This document shows positions 1 to 10,214 of a stretch of DNA of 64,000 bases, in pieces. Under the pieces are notes generated by a model. It saw only the letters and a list, made by a program, of their open reading frames with translations. It was not told where the DNA came from and ran no database searches. The number at the start of each line of letters is the position of its first letter. The first letter of the stretch is position 1. This DNA comes from Sarcophilus harrisii (Eukaryota > Chordata > Mammalia > Dasyuromorphia > Dasyuridae). The stretch spans positions 5,577,275 through 5,641,274 of the forward strand of contig NC_045432.1 in the NCBI RefSeq assembly GCF_902635505.1, given 5' to 3'. The translations under genes and the position numbers were made by a program.

Positions 1-360
1 TTCCATTTTTACAATAAGATATATTTATTTAGGAAAAGAAATTATAAATGAATGAGATGGAGTGAGATCTCTCAGACAGTCATGGAAATTGAGTAAATCT
101 TCACCAACTCCAAAGTTGGGGTAGGCTTCAACCAACTCCCATTAGGAAATAACTACTGCCCCTTCCTGCTATTCTTCCATGACATCATTTGCTTGCTACC
201 TCACCTTAACTAAATATGGGCAGCTATGCTGTTCTTGGCTAAAGCTCAATTTTCTGGGGCAGTTTCCTCATTTAGAATGGAAGACCCTCAGCCAACGAGG
301 ATGAGGGTCCGTGGTGGGAGGGATTTTTTTTATTAGGGACTATTTAATCTGCTGCTCTGT
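1..360 (+). repeat. ERV-A LTR fragment, cut by the assembly gap
   Basis: This stretch matches, with small differences, the sequence at about 34165-34511 and 50794-51140, where it precedes a polyadenylation signal, a tRNA-Pro-like primer binding site and gag-pol of ERV-A. It is therefore read as part of an ERV-A LTR in plus orientation. It runs off the left edge and into the N gap, so neither end is seen. It suggests the array of ERV-A plus dynamin pieces continues to the left of the window. Confidence 0.6.
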
Positions 361-560
361 NNNNNNNNNNNNNNNNNNNNNNNNNNNNNNNNNNNNNNNN
401 NNNNNNNNNNNNNNNNNNNNNNNNNNNNNNNNNNNNNNNNNNNNNNNNNNNNNNNNNNNNNNNNNNNNNNNNNNNNNNNNNNNNNNNNNNNNNNNNNNNN
501 NNNNNNNNNNNNNNNNNNNNNNNNNNNNNNNNNNNNNNNNNNNNNNNNNNNNNNNNNNNN
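361..560. other. Assembly gap of 200 N
   Basis: A run of exactly 200 N, most likely a scaffold placeholder of arbitrary length. Sequence on its two sides (ERV-A LTR on the left, GC-rich intron on the right) need not be adjacent in the genome. Confidence 0.99.
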
Positions 561-1239
561 GGAGCCGGATGAGCGGAGCTATCTGTACATGAGTACGGGG
601 TCTTCCAGCTCTAAGCTGGAGACTCCAGGGCCTGGGGCATGGTCACCTTCAGGGAGGAATCCGCTGGGCGGTCCCTCAGCAGGTGGTGGGGCCCAGGCTG
701 CCCTCCTCCCTCCCTGGCCCGGCCCTCCCTGGCCCTCCAGGTCTCAGGGATGTCGCCTGCTGCCCTCCAGGGAGGCCACGTGCACAGTTGGGATAGGGGC
801 CTGCGAGTCAGATTCTGGAGCCTTTGGAAGGGTTCCTGCCCACGATGTTTTCCACACCGAGCCTTGCCACTGCTCTGTAAGGACAACAGGGCCTAAGGGG
901 CGGTCAGGGCTTTGGGAAGGCAGCCTCCCGTGACCACTCCCTGGGCTCACCCTGCCGTCCCTGACTGCCCCATCTCGTTAATGCAGGCCTGGGAGGCTCC
1001 TGGGCCTGCATGGCGGAGCCTGGGCTCCTGGGCCCTCTGCGCTTGACAAGTTCCTGGGCCTCGCTTCCTTCCTGTAGGAGGTTGCCTTGGCCGCCTGGCG
1101 GAGCCCTTGTAGCTGGTCTGAACCTGGACCTCCCAGCCTCTACCCGGGCCCATTGCGGGCCTTTCCACAGGAGGAAAGGCGCCAGCAGGCTCAGAACCTT
1201 CTCCAGGAGGCGGGAGGGGAGGAGCAAGGCCCCTCCCCT
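561..1239. other. GC-rich intron 1 sequence, no gene seen
   Basis: It lies downstream (minus strand) of the DNM1L-like exon 1 and so should be intron 1. Long open frames exist on both strands but they are GC-driven, have no recognisable domain and overlap each other. I looked for the second DNM1L exon (the P-loop continuation GKSSV) on the minus strand and did not find it. Confidence 0.5.
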
Positions 1240-1660
1240 GGCTGAGGCCCACTTGCTGGTGCCACAGTTTCCCCTACTGGCCCCCTCAGAGTTCCCCGGA
1301 GGCGCCTCCCCTGCACATGGCAGTAAGAGCCCCTCCTCCAGTGCCTGAGGCCCACCAGCTGGTGGCGCACTTTCCCCTACTGCCACCCTCAGTTTACGGA
1401 TTATGGCGGGCTCCCTGCGCATGCTCAGTAAGAGCCCCATCCCATACCAGTGCCTGAGGCCCACCTGCTGGTGGCGCACTTTTCCCTACTGTTCCCCTCA
1501 GAGTTCCCGGATTATGGCGGGCTCCCTGCGCATGCCCAGTAAGAGCTCTATCCCATACCAGTGGCTGAGGCCTACCTGGTAGAGGCACACTTTCCCCTAG
1601 TGCCCCCCTCCGAGTTCCCTCAAAATTCCCGTTCTCCGGCAGTTATGGCGGCCCCCTCTC
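1240..1660. repeat. Minisatellite of about 103-111 bp units with regulatory-like motifs
   Basis: Four unit starts share the text CTGAGG followed by CCCAC or CCTAC, at 1242, 1345, 1454 and 1565, giving spacings of 103, 109 and 111 bp. Better-preserved units contain a CTCF-like string (CCAGCTGGTGGCGC at 1355-1368, a near copy at 1464-1477), a YY1-like ATGGCGG and an NRF1-like TGCGCATGC. The array sits inside intron 1 of the DNM1L-like gene, about 300-700 bp from exon 1. Motif matches are by eye only. Confidence 0.65.
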
Positions 1661-1862
1661 TTGGGAATAGGGTGGGCCCCAGAGAGACATCTAAGATAGG
1701 CGGGAGGGGACGAGGGCGGAGCTTGCCCCTCCCTGCCATGGAGGAAGGGAGAGATGAAGCTCCTACCATGTGGGGAGGGGAAAAACTAGGCCCCAGGGGG
1801 TGGGGAGGGGGGACCTAGACCCACTGCCCCTCCAGGCCCTCCCCAGGGAGAGCAAGCAGTAC

Positions 1863-1964
1863 CTGAGAGCCAAAGATCACAATCTGTGGCAGCTGGATGA
1901 TGTCCTTGCCCACCACACCGAAGACCTCTTGGAGCTTGGCAATAACGGGGATTAGGGCCTCCAT
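1863..1964 (-). CDS. DNM1L: DNM1L-like (DRP1 paralogue) coding exon 1
   Basis: Read on the minus strand, a perfect Kozak context (GCCGCCACCATGG) opens a 34-codon frame beginning [16 protein letters not shown] and ending [10 protein letters not shown], followed at once by a GT donor (complement of 1861-1862). Human DNM1L exon 1 also has 34 codons and stops at the same place, just before the P-loop serine-glycine-lysine. By my count 26 of 34 residues agree with the human protein. DNM1L is the cytosolic dynamin GTPase that is recruited to mitochondria and peroxisomes and constricts them. The eight substitutions in such a conserved stretch argue for a paralogue rather than DNM1L itself. The remaining N-terminal exons should lie to the left; none is seen before the N gap. 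The exon is open and its splice site intact, so this could belong to a live gene whose body is outside the window. Confidence 0.9.
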
Positions 1965-2300
1965 GGTGGCGGCCTAGAGGCGGGAAGCCGGGCCTCCAAT
2001 CACCTCAGCAAAGTTCTGAGGAGAAAAATATCTCTTGAGCGAGATCCGGAGGGGTCACATCGCCTCCCATCCCCGCAGAGGCAGGGCTGGGGGTGCTATG
2101 GGCATGGCACCCCCCACGCCAGCCCGGCCCCAGCCACGCACCTACCGCCCTAAGCTCCCGGAAGTGCCCTCAGAGTCACGCGGTGCCGCCGGCCCCCTAC
2201 TTATACCTCCCTGGTCCTATAAGGGTCCCTGTGATTGGAGGAACTCAGCTTATCCTTCCACCACCATGTATGGTTCTCTGTGATTGGCGGGACTTCCCCT
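1965..2300 (-). promoter_or_regulatory. Promoter and 5' UTR of the DNM1L-like gene
   Basis: On the minus strand, going toward exon 1, two CCAAT boxes are seen (complements of 2283-2287 and 2234-2238), then TATAAG (complement of 2200-2205) and an ETS-type element (CCGGAAGT on the plus strand at 2158-2165). Transcription would be expected to start near 2170-2175, giving a 5' UTR of about 200 bases. The stretch is rich in CpG. Motif order and spacing fit an ordinary housekeeping-type promoter; activity is inferred. Confidence 0.6.
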
Positions 2301-2729
2301 CGCCACGCCCCCTGCAGTCCTTTTTGAAGGCAAGTGGGGGCCGCTTCCCAGCAGGGCTTCTTACATGTTTTTCCCAGGGGAAGTTTTTAGCAACGCCATG
2401 GAAACAGACGTAAACAAAGGCCTTCAGAGAGACTCGCTCACAAAGAACGTTATTTTGAAACAATGTTTGGTGCGGGACACACCCGCCATAGGGACTGTGA
2501 AGGCGGGAAGCCCCTTTGCCCCCCGGGGAGGTGGAGGGCAGGGTTTGCTTTTGCGCGCGAACACGTCGGTCTCGGGGGCATATCGGGTACTTTGTGCTTC
2601 CGGGAGCTGTCTGGGGTCACCGCCCCGGGCTACGAAGCTTTGCCCTCGCCCAACCCCCCGGGGAATGAGCGAGCGCTGCAGGCCGCGCTCTCCTTGGCCC
2701 GGATCCTTTGCCTGGGCCCGAGGCCCACC
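2301..2729. other. CpG-rich upstream flank
   Basis: GC-rich, CpG-rich sequence continuing the promoter region away from exon 1, including CGCGCGAACACGTCGG near 2553. No exon is recognised on either strand; the open frames through it run into simple repeats. Confidence 0.5.
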
Positions 2730-2928
2730 CTTCCTGCCTCCAGCCCAGCCCTTTCCCCTCCGCTGACCCTTGGGGAGGCAGCGGCTTGTGCCGGGCCCGG
2801 ATTCTCATCGGACACTAAATCTCTGAGAGTTGTTGGGTACAGATGTAAGCTGCTGCCAGCTCGCGCCTTATTTCTTGGCTGCCTCTCTCTCTCTCTCCCT
2901 CTCTCCTCTCTCTCTCTCTCTCTCTCTG

Positions 2929-2959
<31 letters not shown>

Positions 2960-3150
2960 TGTGTGTTCTTTCACAACATAACTAACTAGAAAATATGTTT
3001 TTTCATGATTGCCCATGTATGAGCATATCACGTTACTGACTGTCTCGGGAATAGGAGAAGGGAGGGAGAGCACTTAGAACCCAAAATATTTCAGAACAAA
3101 TGCTTACGATTGTCTTTCCGCATCACTGAGAAAAAATTCAACACTTTTAA
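2730..3150. repeat. Upstream flank shared with the right end of the window, with a (CT)n tract
   Basis: From the text CCTGCCTCCAGCCCAGCCC through a CT/GTCT tract (about 2880-2962) to TTCAACACTTTTAAATTT this stretch matches 62290-62925 closely, apart from a much shorter CT tract here. In both places it would lie upstream of the DNM1L-like promoter. On the left it runs into low-quality sequence; on the right its promoter-proximal side abuts the ERV-B LTR. Confidence 0.8.
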
Positions 3151-4899
3151 ATTTTGAGCTTTGGGTTTGTTTGTTTGTTTTTTGTGTGTTTAAAGAATTC
3201 CAGCGGTGGGTATTAGTAAAGAAATTTGGAATTGAGGAACCAAGGACCAATTCCTTCGAAAGTTCAGGTTCCTTAGCTTGGGATTAAATTTTTGAACATT
3301 GAATTAAATTGTTTTTGGTGTTTTTGTTTTTTGGAAAGATTTCCGAGGTTTTAGAAAGGGGAATTGGTTTTCCAATAACTAATTAAGGGTATCCCTATTT
3401 TTAAGTTCTCCCTCTGATTTCCTTTTATTAAAACCAAAAAGTTTTTCCCTTTTTCCCTTGATGTGACTCCCCTTTTCCCTTGGTAATTGTTTCTGAGTTT
3501 TAAAAATAAAAACTTTTTGCTTTTTTTAATTGAAACATTTTGGTAGGGTTTTCCCCTCAATTTTTGGGGTTCCCCGAATTTTAAAAGGTCTTACCCTTAA
3601 GGGGTACCCCCCCTTTTTTTTCCTGGCTTGGCTCTTTCCCCCCCTTTGAAAGCCCCCAGAGATTCAAAAAATTGGAAAATAAGAAAGAGTTTTGAGGGCC
3701 CCTTTGGGGGGGGGGGGGGCGGGGGGGGGGGGCGGCCTGAAAAGCCCAACGTGTTCCAGGTAAAATCTGGGTTAGGTTTTGGGAGGCCCTGGAGGGCCCC
3801 TTTGGGGGGGATGGAACGGGAAAGTTTTAAGGGCCTTGGGGGGGGGGGGCCGGGGCCCTTTTTTTGAACCAGGTTTTGGGGGAGCCCAAAGCGGTATTGG
3901 GAAATTGGGAGAGGACCCCCCCGGTGTGGGGGCCCTGCCGCCCCCTAAAAATTTGGAGCAATTTAGGGGCCCCATTTGGGTTGCAGGGTTTGGCAGGGGC
4001 CAACCAAATTTTTTGCCCCCTCAAGGAAAAACCCGGGGGGGGGGGGGGGGTTCAAGGTGGCAAGGATTCGGGTAAGCGGCCCTGGGAAGGGTGGAAAGGC
4101 GCCAGGAAATTAAAAAAGATGGGGATTAAAGAATTTTGAATTGAGTTGGGAAAAGAAGGCATATTGGAAGGGGAAAAAAGGAAGGGTAAAATATGAAGCC
4201 CGACCCTTTGGAAAAAATTAGGTTTCAAAATTGGTAAAAAAAAACTTTAAAATTTGCCGGAAAGAAAAAACAAGGTTTGGAGGTAAACAAAAGTTTGTGC
4301 AACTTTGTTGACTTGGGAAAATTACTATATTTTTGGGTTTTAATTTTTTAAAAATAAAATTAAAATTGGGGAAATAATTTTTTGCTTGGCCTTGCCTTTT
4401 TTTGGGAAAAAAAAAATTTTTTTTTTTTTTAAAGAAAAAAATTTTTTTTTTTTAAATTGGTTGACTTTAAATTGAAATTCAAAATTATTGTTATTAAAAC
4501 TAGAAGACATTAGGGGGCATGTTTTGTATCTCCTACTTAAATGGTATTTGTTTTTAAAAGTAGGAATTTGAAACTATAAGTTTTAGGAATTTGGTTAAAA
4601 TTAACGAATCTAAAGTCAAAGTTAAAAAAAGGGAAAAGACAAGGGGAAAAGGATTGATTTACAAAAGAATTAATATTTTTGGAATATCTATCAAAAGGGT
4701 CAAGAGAGACGGCTTGAGATGGATGGTTTTGAGGGGAGAAGAGTGTTTCCAGCCATTTTTGAAAGAAAGCAAGGTGATTTTAAAGGGGACACACTGCCCT
4801 TAGAAGATGTTAATTGATTGAACGTTTGTTTCAGATACATAATGGTTTTGTGTTAAAGAATATAATCAGAAAATGTGATGATACTTTAAAGGGTTATTT
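3151..4899. other. Low-quality, unpolished sequence
   Basis: Long homopolymers (for example runs of G near 3708-3732 and 4036-4050, and A and T runs near 4409-4453), doubled letters and no stable reading frame mark this as uncorrected long-read sequence. Short frames in it are glycine or proline rich artefacts. I recognise no host gene; the right end may already contain ERV-B pol. Confidence 0.75.
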
Positions 4900-6104
4900 C
4901 AAAAAAGGTTTAATTGATGTTTTAAAATTTTCAATTCTTTTTATGAAAAAATAGGAAGGTTAATTAACTGTTTGATGCCGGTATTAAAGGGACTCGTAAT
5001 AGTTTCCCTTTCTGTCCTTTTGAAAATGTTTTTGTTATGGACAATATGTAGTTTGGGATTTTTTCTTATTGATATTTTTAAAAAATGTTTGTATAATATT
5101 CAACTTTAATCTACTTGGGTATATAAGAATTGTGTAATTCTGGATAATTTTGTTAAAGTCCACAAGATTGATGATCCTTTTAAGGAAGAAAAGAGGACCT
5201 TGTCCAAGTCATTCATTTGAAATTATTTAGGGACACGGGGACTGGAATTTTGACAAATTGAACGAAACGGAGGTAAAAATTTAACTCATTTGTAAGTGGG
5301 GAAAAAAGAGAGATCCTCTAAGGTGGAGGGGGGATTCTTGGAATCCTTGGTAGGATGAAAAAAGAGCCTCTGTTTCTAGGATTTTGGGGATATTAGAACC
5401 TGGACTGATGAAATGCATTATTAAAAATCTTTATATACTCATTTGTTAGGAGAAACCAGATATACTTAATGGGATCCAGAAGGAAAAGTTTGAAAATTTA
5501 AAAGGAGTTGATGTCACCCTTATTATTTCCATTGTTGAAAAGCCTTTTCTTTTAAAAGGGTGGCTTAAGAGCAGTTAAGGGGAGGGCAGTGACCAGTAGC
5601 CTTTTGTCAAAAATGTTAGACCCAGGGCAAAGGGATGGCCTGTTTGTATTCGCAGGGCCACGGCACTTTTGAAGAAAGTCAGAAGTTAACCTTTGGGGGC
5701 AGTTTAATAGTAGGTCCCACAAGTTGATAATTTAACAAAGGGCCGAGGGGCTAATATTAAGGATTTTAAAATATGAGGCAATTTTATTAGAAAAGATGAT
5801 TTGGTTCTCTCAAAACCATGACCAATCCAGCCATTTTTATCGTTCCCTGGGGAACACGGTCCCTTGAACATGATGGTCTAAAATGGATTGATTACCAAAC
5901 AAGTTAGGGAATATTTGCAGGAGGCCCCTTTGTTAGAAGATGTTCAATGGTTCAAGGACAGGGCCTCCAAGAGTTAATGGAGAAAAGGAAATGGTATGCT
6001 ATTGTTGATGGGGAGGACTTGGCTCTGGTTAAGCTGGATCCTTAAAAGAGGTCAGTTAAACTTTGGAATTATATGATAAATCAACCCCAAAATTTAAGAA
6101 AATA

Positions 6105-6140
6105 ATAAAAAATATATATATATATATATAAATATATATA

Positions 6141-6176
<36 letters not shown>
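6105..6176. repeat. (AT)n microsatellite inside ERV-B; duplication breakpoint
   Basis: An AT dinucleotide tract. The same tract at 22513-22578 is where segment 2 begins to match segment 1, but its left neighbour there is dynamin intron instead of ERV-B. It is thus the left breakpoint of the 16.44-kb duplication. Confidence 0.85.
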
Positions 6177-6177
<1 letters not shown>

Positions 6178-9100
6178 GATTCAAAATATGCCTGGAGAAT
6201 TATTCATCTATTGGGGGAAAATAGGGAGGAAAGGGAATGGTAAATAAAAAGAAAGGGGATTGGGACAAGGCAGGCAATGAAATTCTAACTAACCTATGTT
6301 GCCTAAGAATGGAGGGATTCATGGGCAGGGCACCAAAGACAAGATTCATTTGAGACAAGGGGAAACTGTTTGGATGAGGAGGGGAAACGGCTGGAGAAGA
6401 GGAACTGTGGAAGGAAGAGATGATGGTTAATTTGCATTTTCCCAAAGTCTACTTCCTTACCCAGAAGAGAAGAGGAACCAAACCTTGGCCTCAGGAGGAA
6501 AAGAGGGCCCTGGCCCTCCCCGACAGCAGAGAACACACCAAGCAGGTATGAGACAAAGTTCCCCAATTTTTAGGGAAGCTTGGGATGTTCAAGGTCGGAT
6601 GTGGTGTGCTAAGTCTGTGGCACCGCCCAACAAAGCAGGCAATTCAGCGGGTGTCCTGTTTGCCAGGGGATGAATAGGGTGGCCCAATGACAAGTCCAGG
6701 AAGGAGGAAGGCCCCTGGACGCCTTCCAAAGCTTCAGATCTCCCCATTGAGCTGCCTCTTAGTGCGCATCCTCAAATACTCAGCTGTAGGGACCATCTGG
6801 ACTGCAGGAAGCTCTCCCCCTTGCTCAAGCAACTGCCTCAGCAATCGTAAAAGTCCCTCCTGAGCATATATCATTCCAGGTATAACAGGAGCAGGACTGT
6901 GACCATGCACCCATTTCACAGTTTAAATCCTCTGATTCAGGCTGTAGCTCTGAAATATCCTGGGACTACATGGCACCCCATGGTCTCCACCCTCATCAGT
7001 AAAGCAGATGGATAAGGAAATTACAAGAGCAAATTGACTAAATTGCTGAGACACACTGTCTCTGGACTGGTGCCTCTCCCTTGCTTTCTTAAGAATTAGA
7101 ACAAACTCAGGAGGGATGGGATTATCACCCATGAGTATTGTATGGTCACCTTATCCGTGGACTCAAAATTCTCCTTGGATCAACATTTAAACCAACGATT
7201 TGTTTTGGCGAAACATGTCTGTACTCGCAACATCTGGCAACCAACTAAAGGGCTTATTGCTCAGACCTCCTTAGGATCTACAGCATGTTGCCTAGCCTGG
7301 AGACTGGTCCTGACCTGGACATGAAGGAAGACAGCTGACCTTTGAGCTGGAAGCGACCGTTCCAGATCCTGTTGACCTGCATGCGATGCAACGCAGAGTT
7401 GACACATCACACTCGAGTCAATGGTCCCATGGACGCGCCAAAGAAGTGGGCAGTAGAGACTGATCCAGGAACCTGAAAGGGTGGCTGAAATTACAAACTT
7501 AGCAAAGACTGACACTGTATTTAAAATCTTTTTGACTCGTCTCATTTGGGAGCCTTCGGGACTTTCTTTATTTTGTATTAGATATTACATTTTGAACTGT
7601 ATTGTTAGGAATTGGGGATAATATATATACCTTAGGGAAGAATGGGGGTGTGGAACCGAACCAAGGGGTTGGAGACTGTACTTTGTAAAGATATACAAGG
7701 ATTTATGCAATTTTGTACTGGTATCACCAAGAGGGTAAGAAAGGCCTTTCAAAACCTTGAATCCAAATAATAGCCACTAGCTTAAACTTGACTGACTGCT
7801 GGATATGTAGGGACCCAATAGACATTAATGGGTCTTGGGTACCTGTCCCTTTATTTCCCAGCCTGTGTATTGAGTAATGGATCAGTTGTAAGCATATGGA
7901 ACAGGATTTTGGTCAGATCAGGAGGAATACCAAAGTGAACTCAATAACTAATGGTTGTCCCAGGAGGTCCCATGGTTTAAATCAAACAGCATGAAATTTT
8001 TGATGGAAGTGAAATGAATGGACTTTTACCACTGCTAAGGCAGGTTGCAGATATTGAATAAACAAGTATTGTTTGTATGATGGGTCAGTGATTAAATGCA
8101 CTGTATCCACATGCGTGTAATGTAGTAAAGAATGTTGAGGGAATTTAGAAAGAAACCAACTTGTCAAACACCGAGATTGATGACATGTTTAAGGTCAAAT
8201 AGTACAGCCAGGTACTGCTAGTACTGAATGGAAGGGAAGTGGGAAAATGGTAAATGAACCATTAGAAAATGTTTTGGTAACTTTTAAGTTAGCAGGATTT
8301 TACTGGGGAAATGATTGTCATTGTGCTGGATGCCTGAAAAGCATCTTTGGAAGTATAATTAAAACTATGAAAGCAAATCGTTAGGCCCAAGTGATGTTAT
8401 ATATTTCCCACCTCACCAGGAGTTTTATCTTCTGAGAAAACCCATTTTATGTATACTATTGACTTAGGCTAGATGGAGACATACTCACCTCCCAAGGAAT
8501 TGACTGGGAGCCGTTATAGGCAGTTGGTTAAGGCCCAAGTTTTTCTCCTTCCAGACAGGATGAAACAATTAGGGAATACCACTAGCATAGATGCCTCTGA
8601 TTCAAACAGGCGATGCTAATGGATGGGAAAGAGGCCCCTGCAGCAATCCACTGCAGGCTGAGCAGCCCCTGTGACTGTGGGATGGAGCTGAGGTATAGGA
8701 CACACACACATGCTGCCACACACACACACATATATATATATATTAAATAAGTTAGATTACAAGCAGTTCTGGTGATAATTCAACCACACTGCTCAGGGCT
8801 TTGATTTGATATTGGCTGACTCTGTCACCAAAAAACACAAGAAGCCACAGCAATTGAACTAGGTTTTAGATTATTGCCATAGTAGATGAAGGAGGGAGTC
8901 TGTGGAACAAATTGTCCACTCTATGTATGCAAATTGGATGATAATGGGCAAGTGATAAAAAGAAATATAAAAAGGCATTTGAGGTAATAGTTCATGTACC
9001 GCAGGAGTGGAAATCCCCATTTTTTTCCTAATAGTTGCGGTCCAGCCATAGCCAGGAAACAATCCATGGAGTATAACTATCAGTGGCATGAGATAATATG

Positions 9101-9324
9101 TTTAATTAGAGAATTACATTAACAATTAGAAATAGTTCACGGTCCCTGGTCAGAAATGGCTGCATCCAGAGGATGCTATTAAGATGATGACCCTCCAGAA
9201 AAGAGGCTGGAGGAGCGGAAGACAAATTCTACGCGTGAACTGACAGAAATGTGTGTGCCCAGCATTGACTGAGTGTGTTCTTCTATAGACAATATGATAA
9301 AATCATTTATATAGAAGGAAGGAA

Positions 9325-9797
9325 AAGTGGTTAAAGAATCCCAGCTGAACTCCATGATATTTAACTTCCTCTAAGCCAGTTTCTAGGTCTCATGTGACCT
9401 GTGAGTACGTTGAGTGGTAGCCATTGAGATTTTATGATATATGGGGCTTAACCTTGAACATGAGATGATCCTCGTCAAGGCCAACATCTGCCTGAATGAG
9501 CGTTTGATGTATGTTTCCTCCCAGAACTAGGAATTCGTTGTTAAGTGATTGAATGAAACATCCAATTAATTGTGGGGGGTACCTATCTCTTAATGTTCTC
9601 CAAATCACATGATGTAACTTTGTATCAAAACCCTATAAAAACTGCCCACTTTATCCTCTTTAGCCCTTCTACTGTGAGCCTCTCTTCCTCCTCACAGTGG
9701 AATTGCTCATTCTCATGAGAATTAATTAACAAACAATTTTTCTGCTTTTTTACTTAGGCGTCTGAGTAGTCATTTTTGGATAGGATTTTCTCACTCA
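9325..9797 (+). repeat. ERV-B 3' LTR, copy 1
   Basis: Begins just after a purine-rich tract at about 9312-9327, has a CCTATAAAAACTG TATA-type element near 9630, and ends near CTCACA at about 9797. Aligns with the LTR at 61635-62190. Confidence 0.65.
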
Positions 9798-10214
9798 CAT
9801 TTTGAACCCAAGACTTCAAAGCATGAAGCTTGAGGTCTCCTGAGGAATCTTAATGATTGGGGAGCCAGGTGGCAGAACACACAAGTGATATATCAAAGAA
9901 AAACCTTTTGTTGGTTGGGATGTTCCTTTCTAGTGGAAGATCGAAGCCAGCAGCTTTGGGCTTCACCAGCCTTGCAGAAACCATGTAGTGGAAACCCACA
10001 CCAAAGCCTTGAGCAGGCAGCTTTGGGCTGCGCCCAAACTTGCTGCATTTGCAGATGGGAGGAAGTGTTGTAGGTCAAGGGAAAGGGGAGGAATCCCTGG
10101 GAAGGGGGTTATTGTAGAGGACTGGAAGGATGGCAGAGGGCTGCAACGTGGCGAAAAGGTATACTTGAATCTAAATATTAGTAGAGTACTTACAATAAAT
10201 ACCTACTCAATGTA
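9798..10214. other. Flank between ERV-B and L1, with a block shared with 63477-63620
   Basis: About 9977-10110 resembles 63477-63620 (from TTCACCAG to CTGGGAAG) at roughly nine bases in ten, and is repeated exactly in segment 2 at about 26417-26550. It may be an unnamed interspersed repeat or a piece of the original flank carried along in the duplication. The rest shows no recognisable feature. Confidence 0.5.

Larger units (their letters stand above)
4900..9797 (+). mobile_element. ERV-B copy 1: gammaretrovirus-like pol, env and 3' LTR (fossil)
   Basis: Family and parts, left to right: a noisy reverse transcriptase region, the RT-RNase H connection and RNase H (about 5300-6500, interrupted by an AT microsatellite), the integrase N-terminal part (about 6500-6700), integrase core and C-terminal part (about 6720-7480), env surface and transmembrane regions (about 7500-9250), and a 3' LTR (about 9325-9797). 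Parts were assigned by comparison with the better copy at 58660-62190 and with gammaretroviral pol patterns. The left limit is uncertain because of sequence quality. The element is broken, with well over ten interruptions, some of which may be sequencing error. No second LTR is paired with it, so age cannot be estimated from LTR divergence. Confidence 0.7.

Noticed and set aside
904-1479. 191-codon minus-strand open frame
   Set aside because: GC-rich, built largely from the minisatellite unit, no domain, overlapped by frames on the other strand.
2463-2981. 172-codon plus-strand open frame in the CpG-rich region
   Set aside because: Ends in the CT repeat and has no recognisable domain; open because of base composition.
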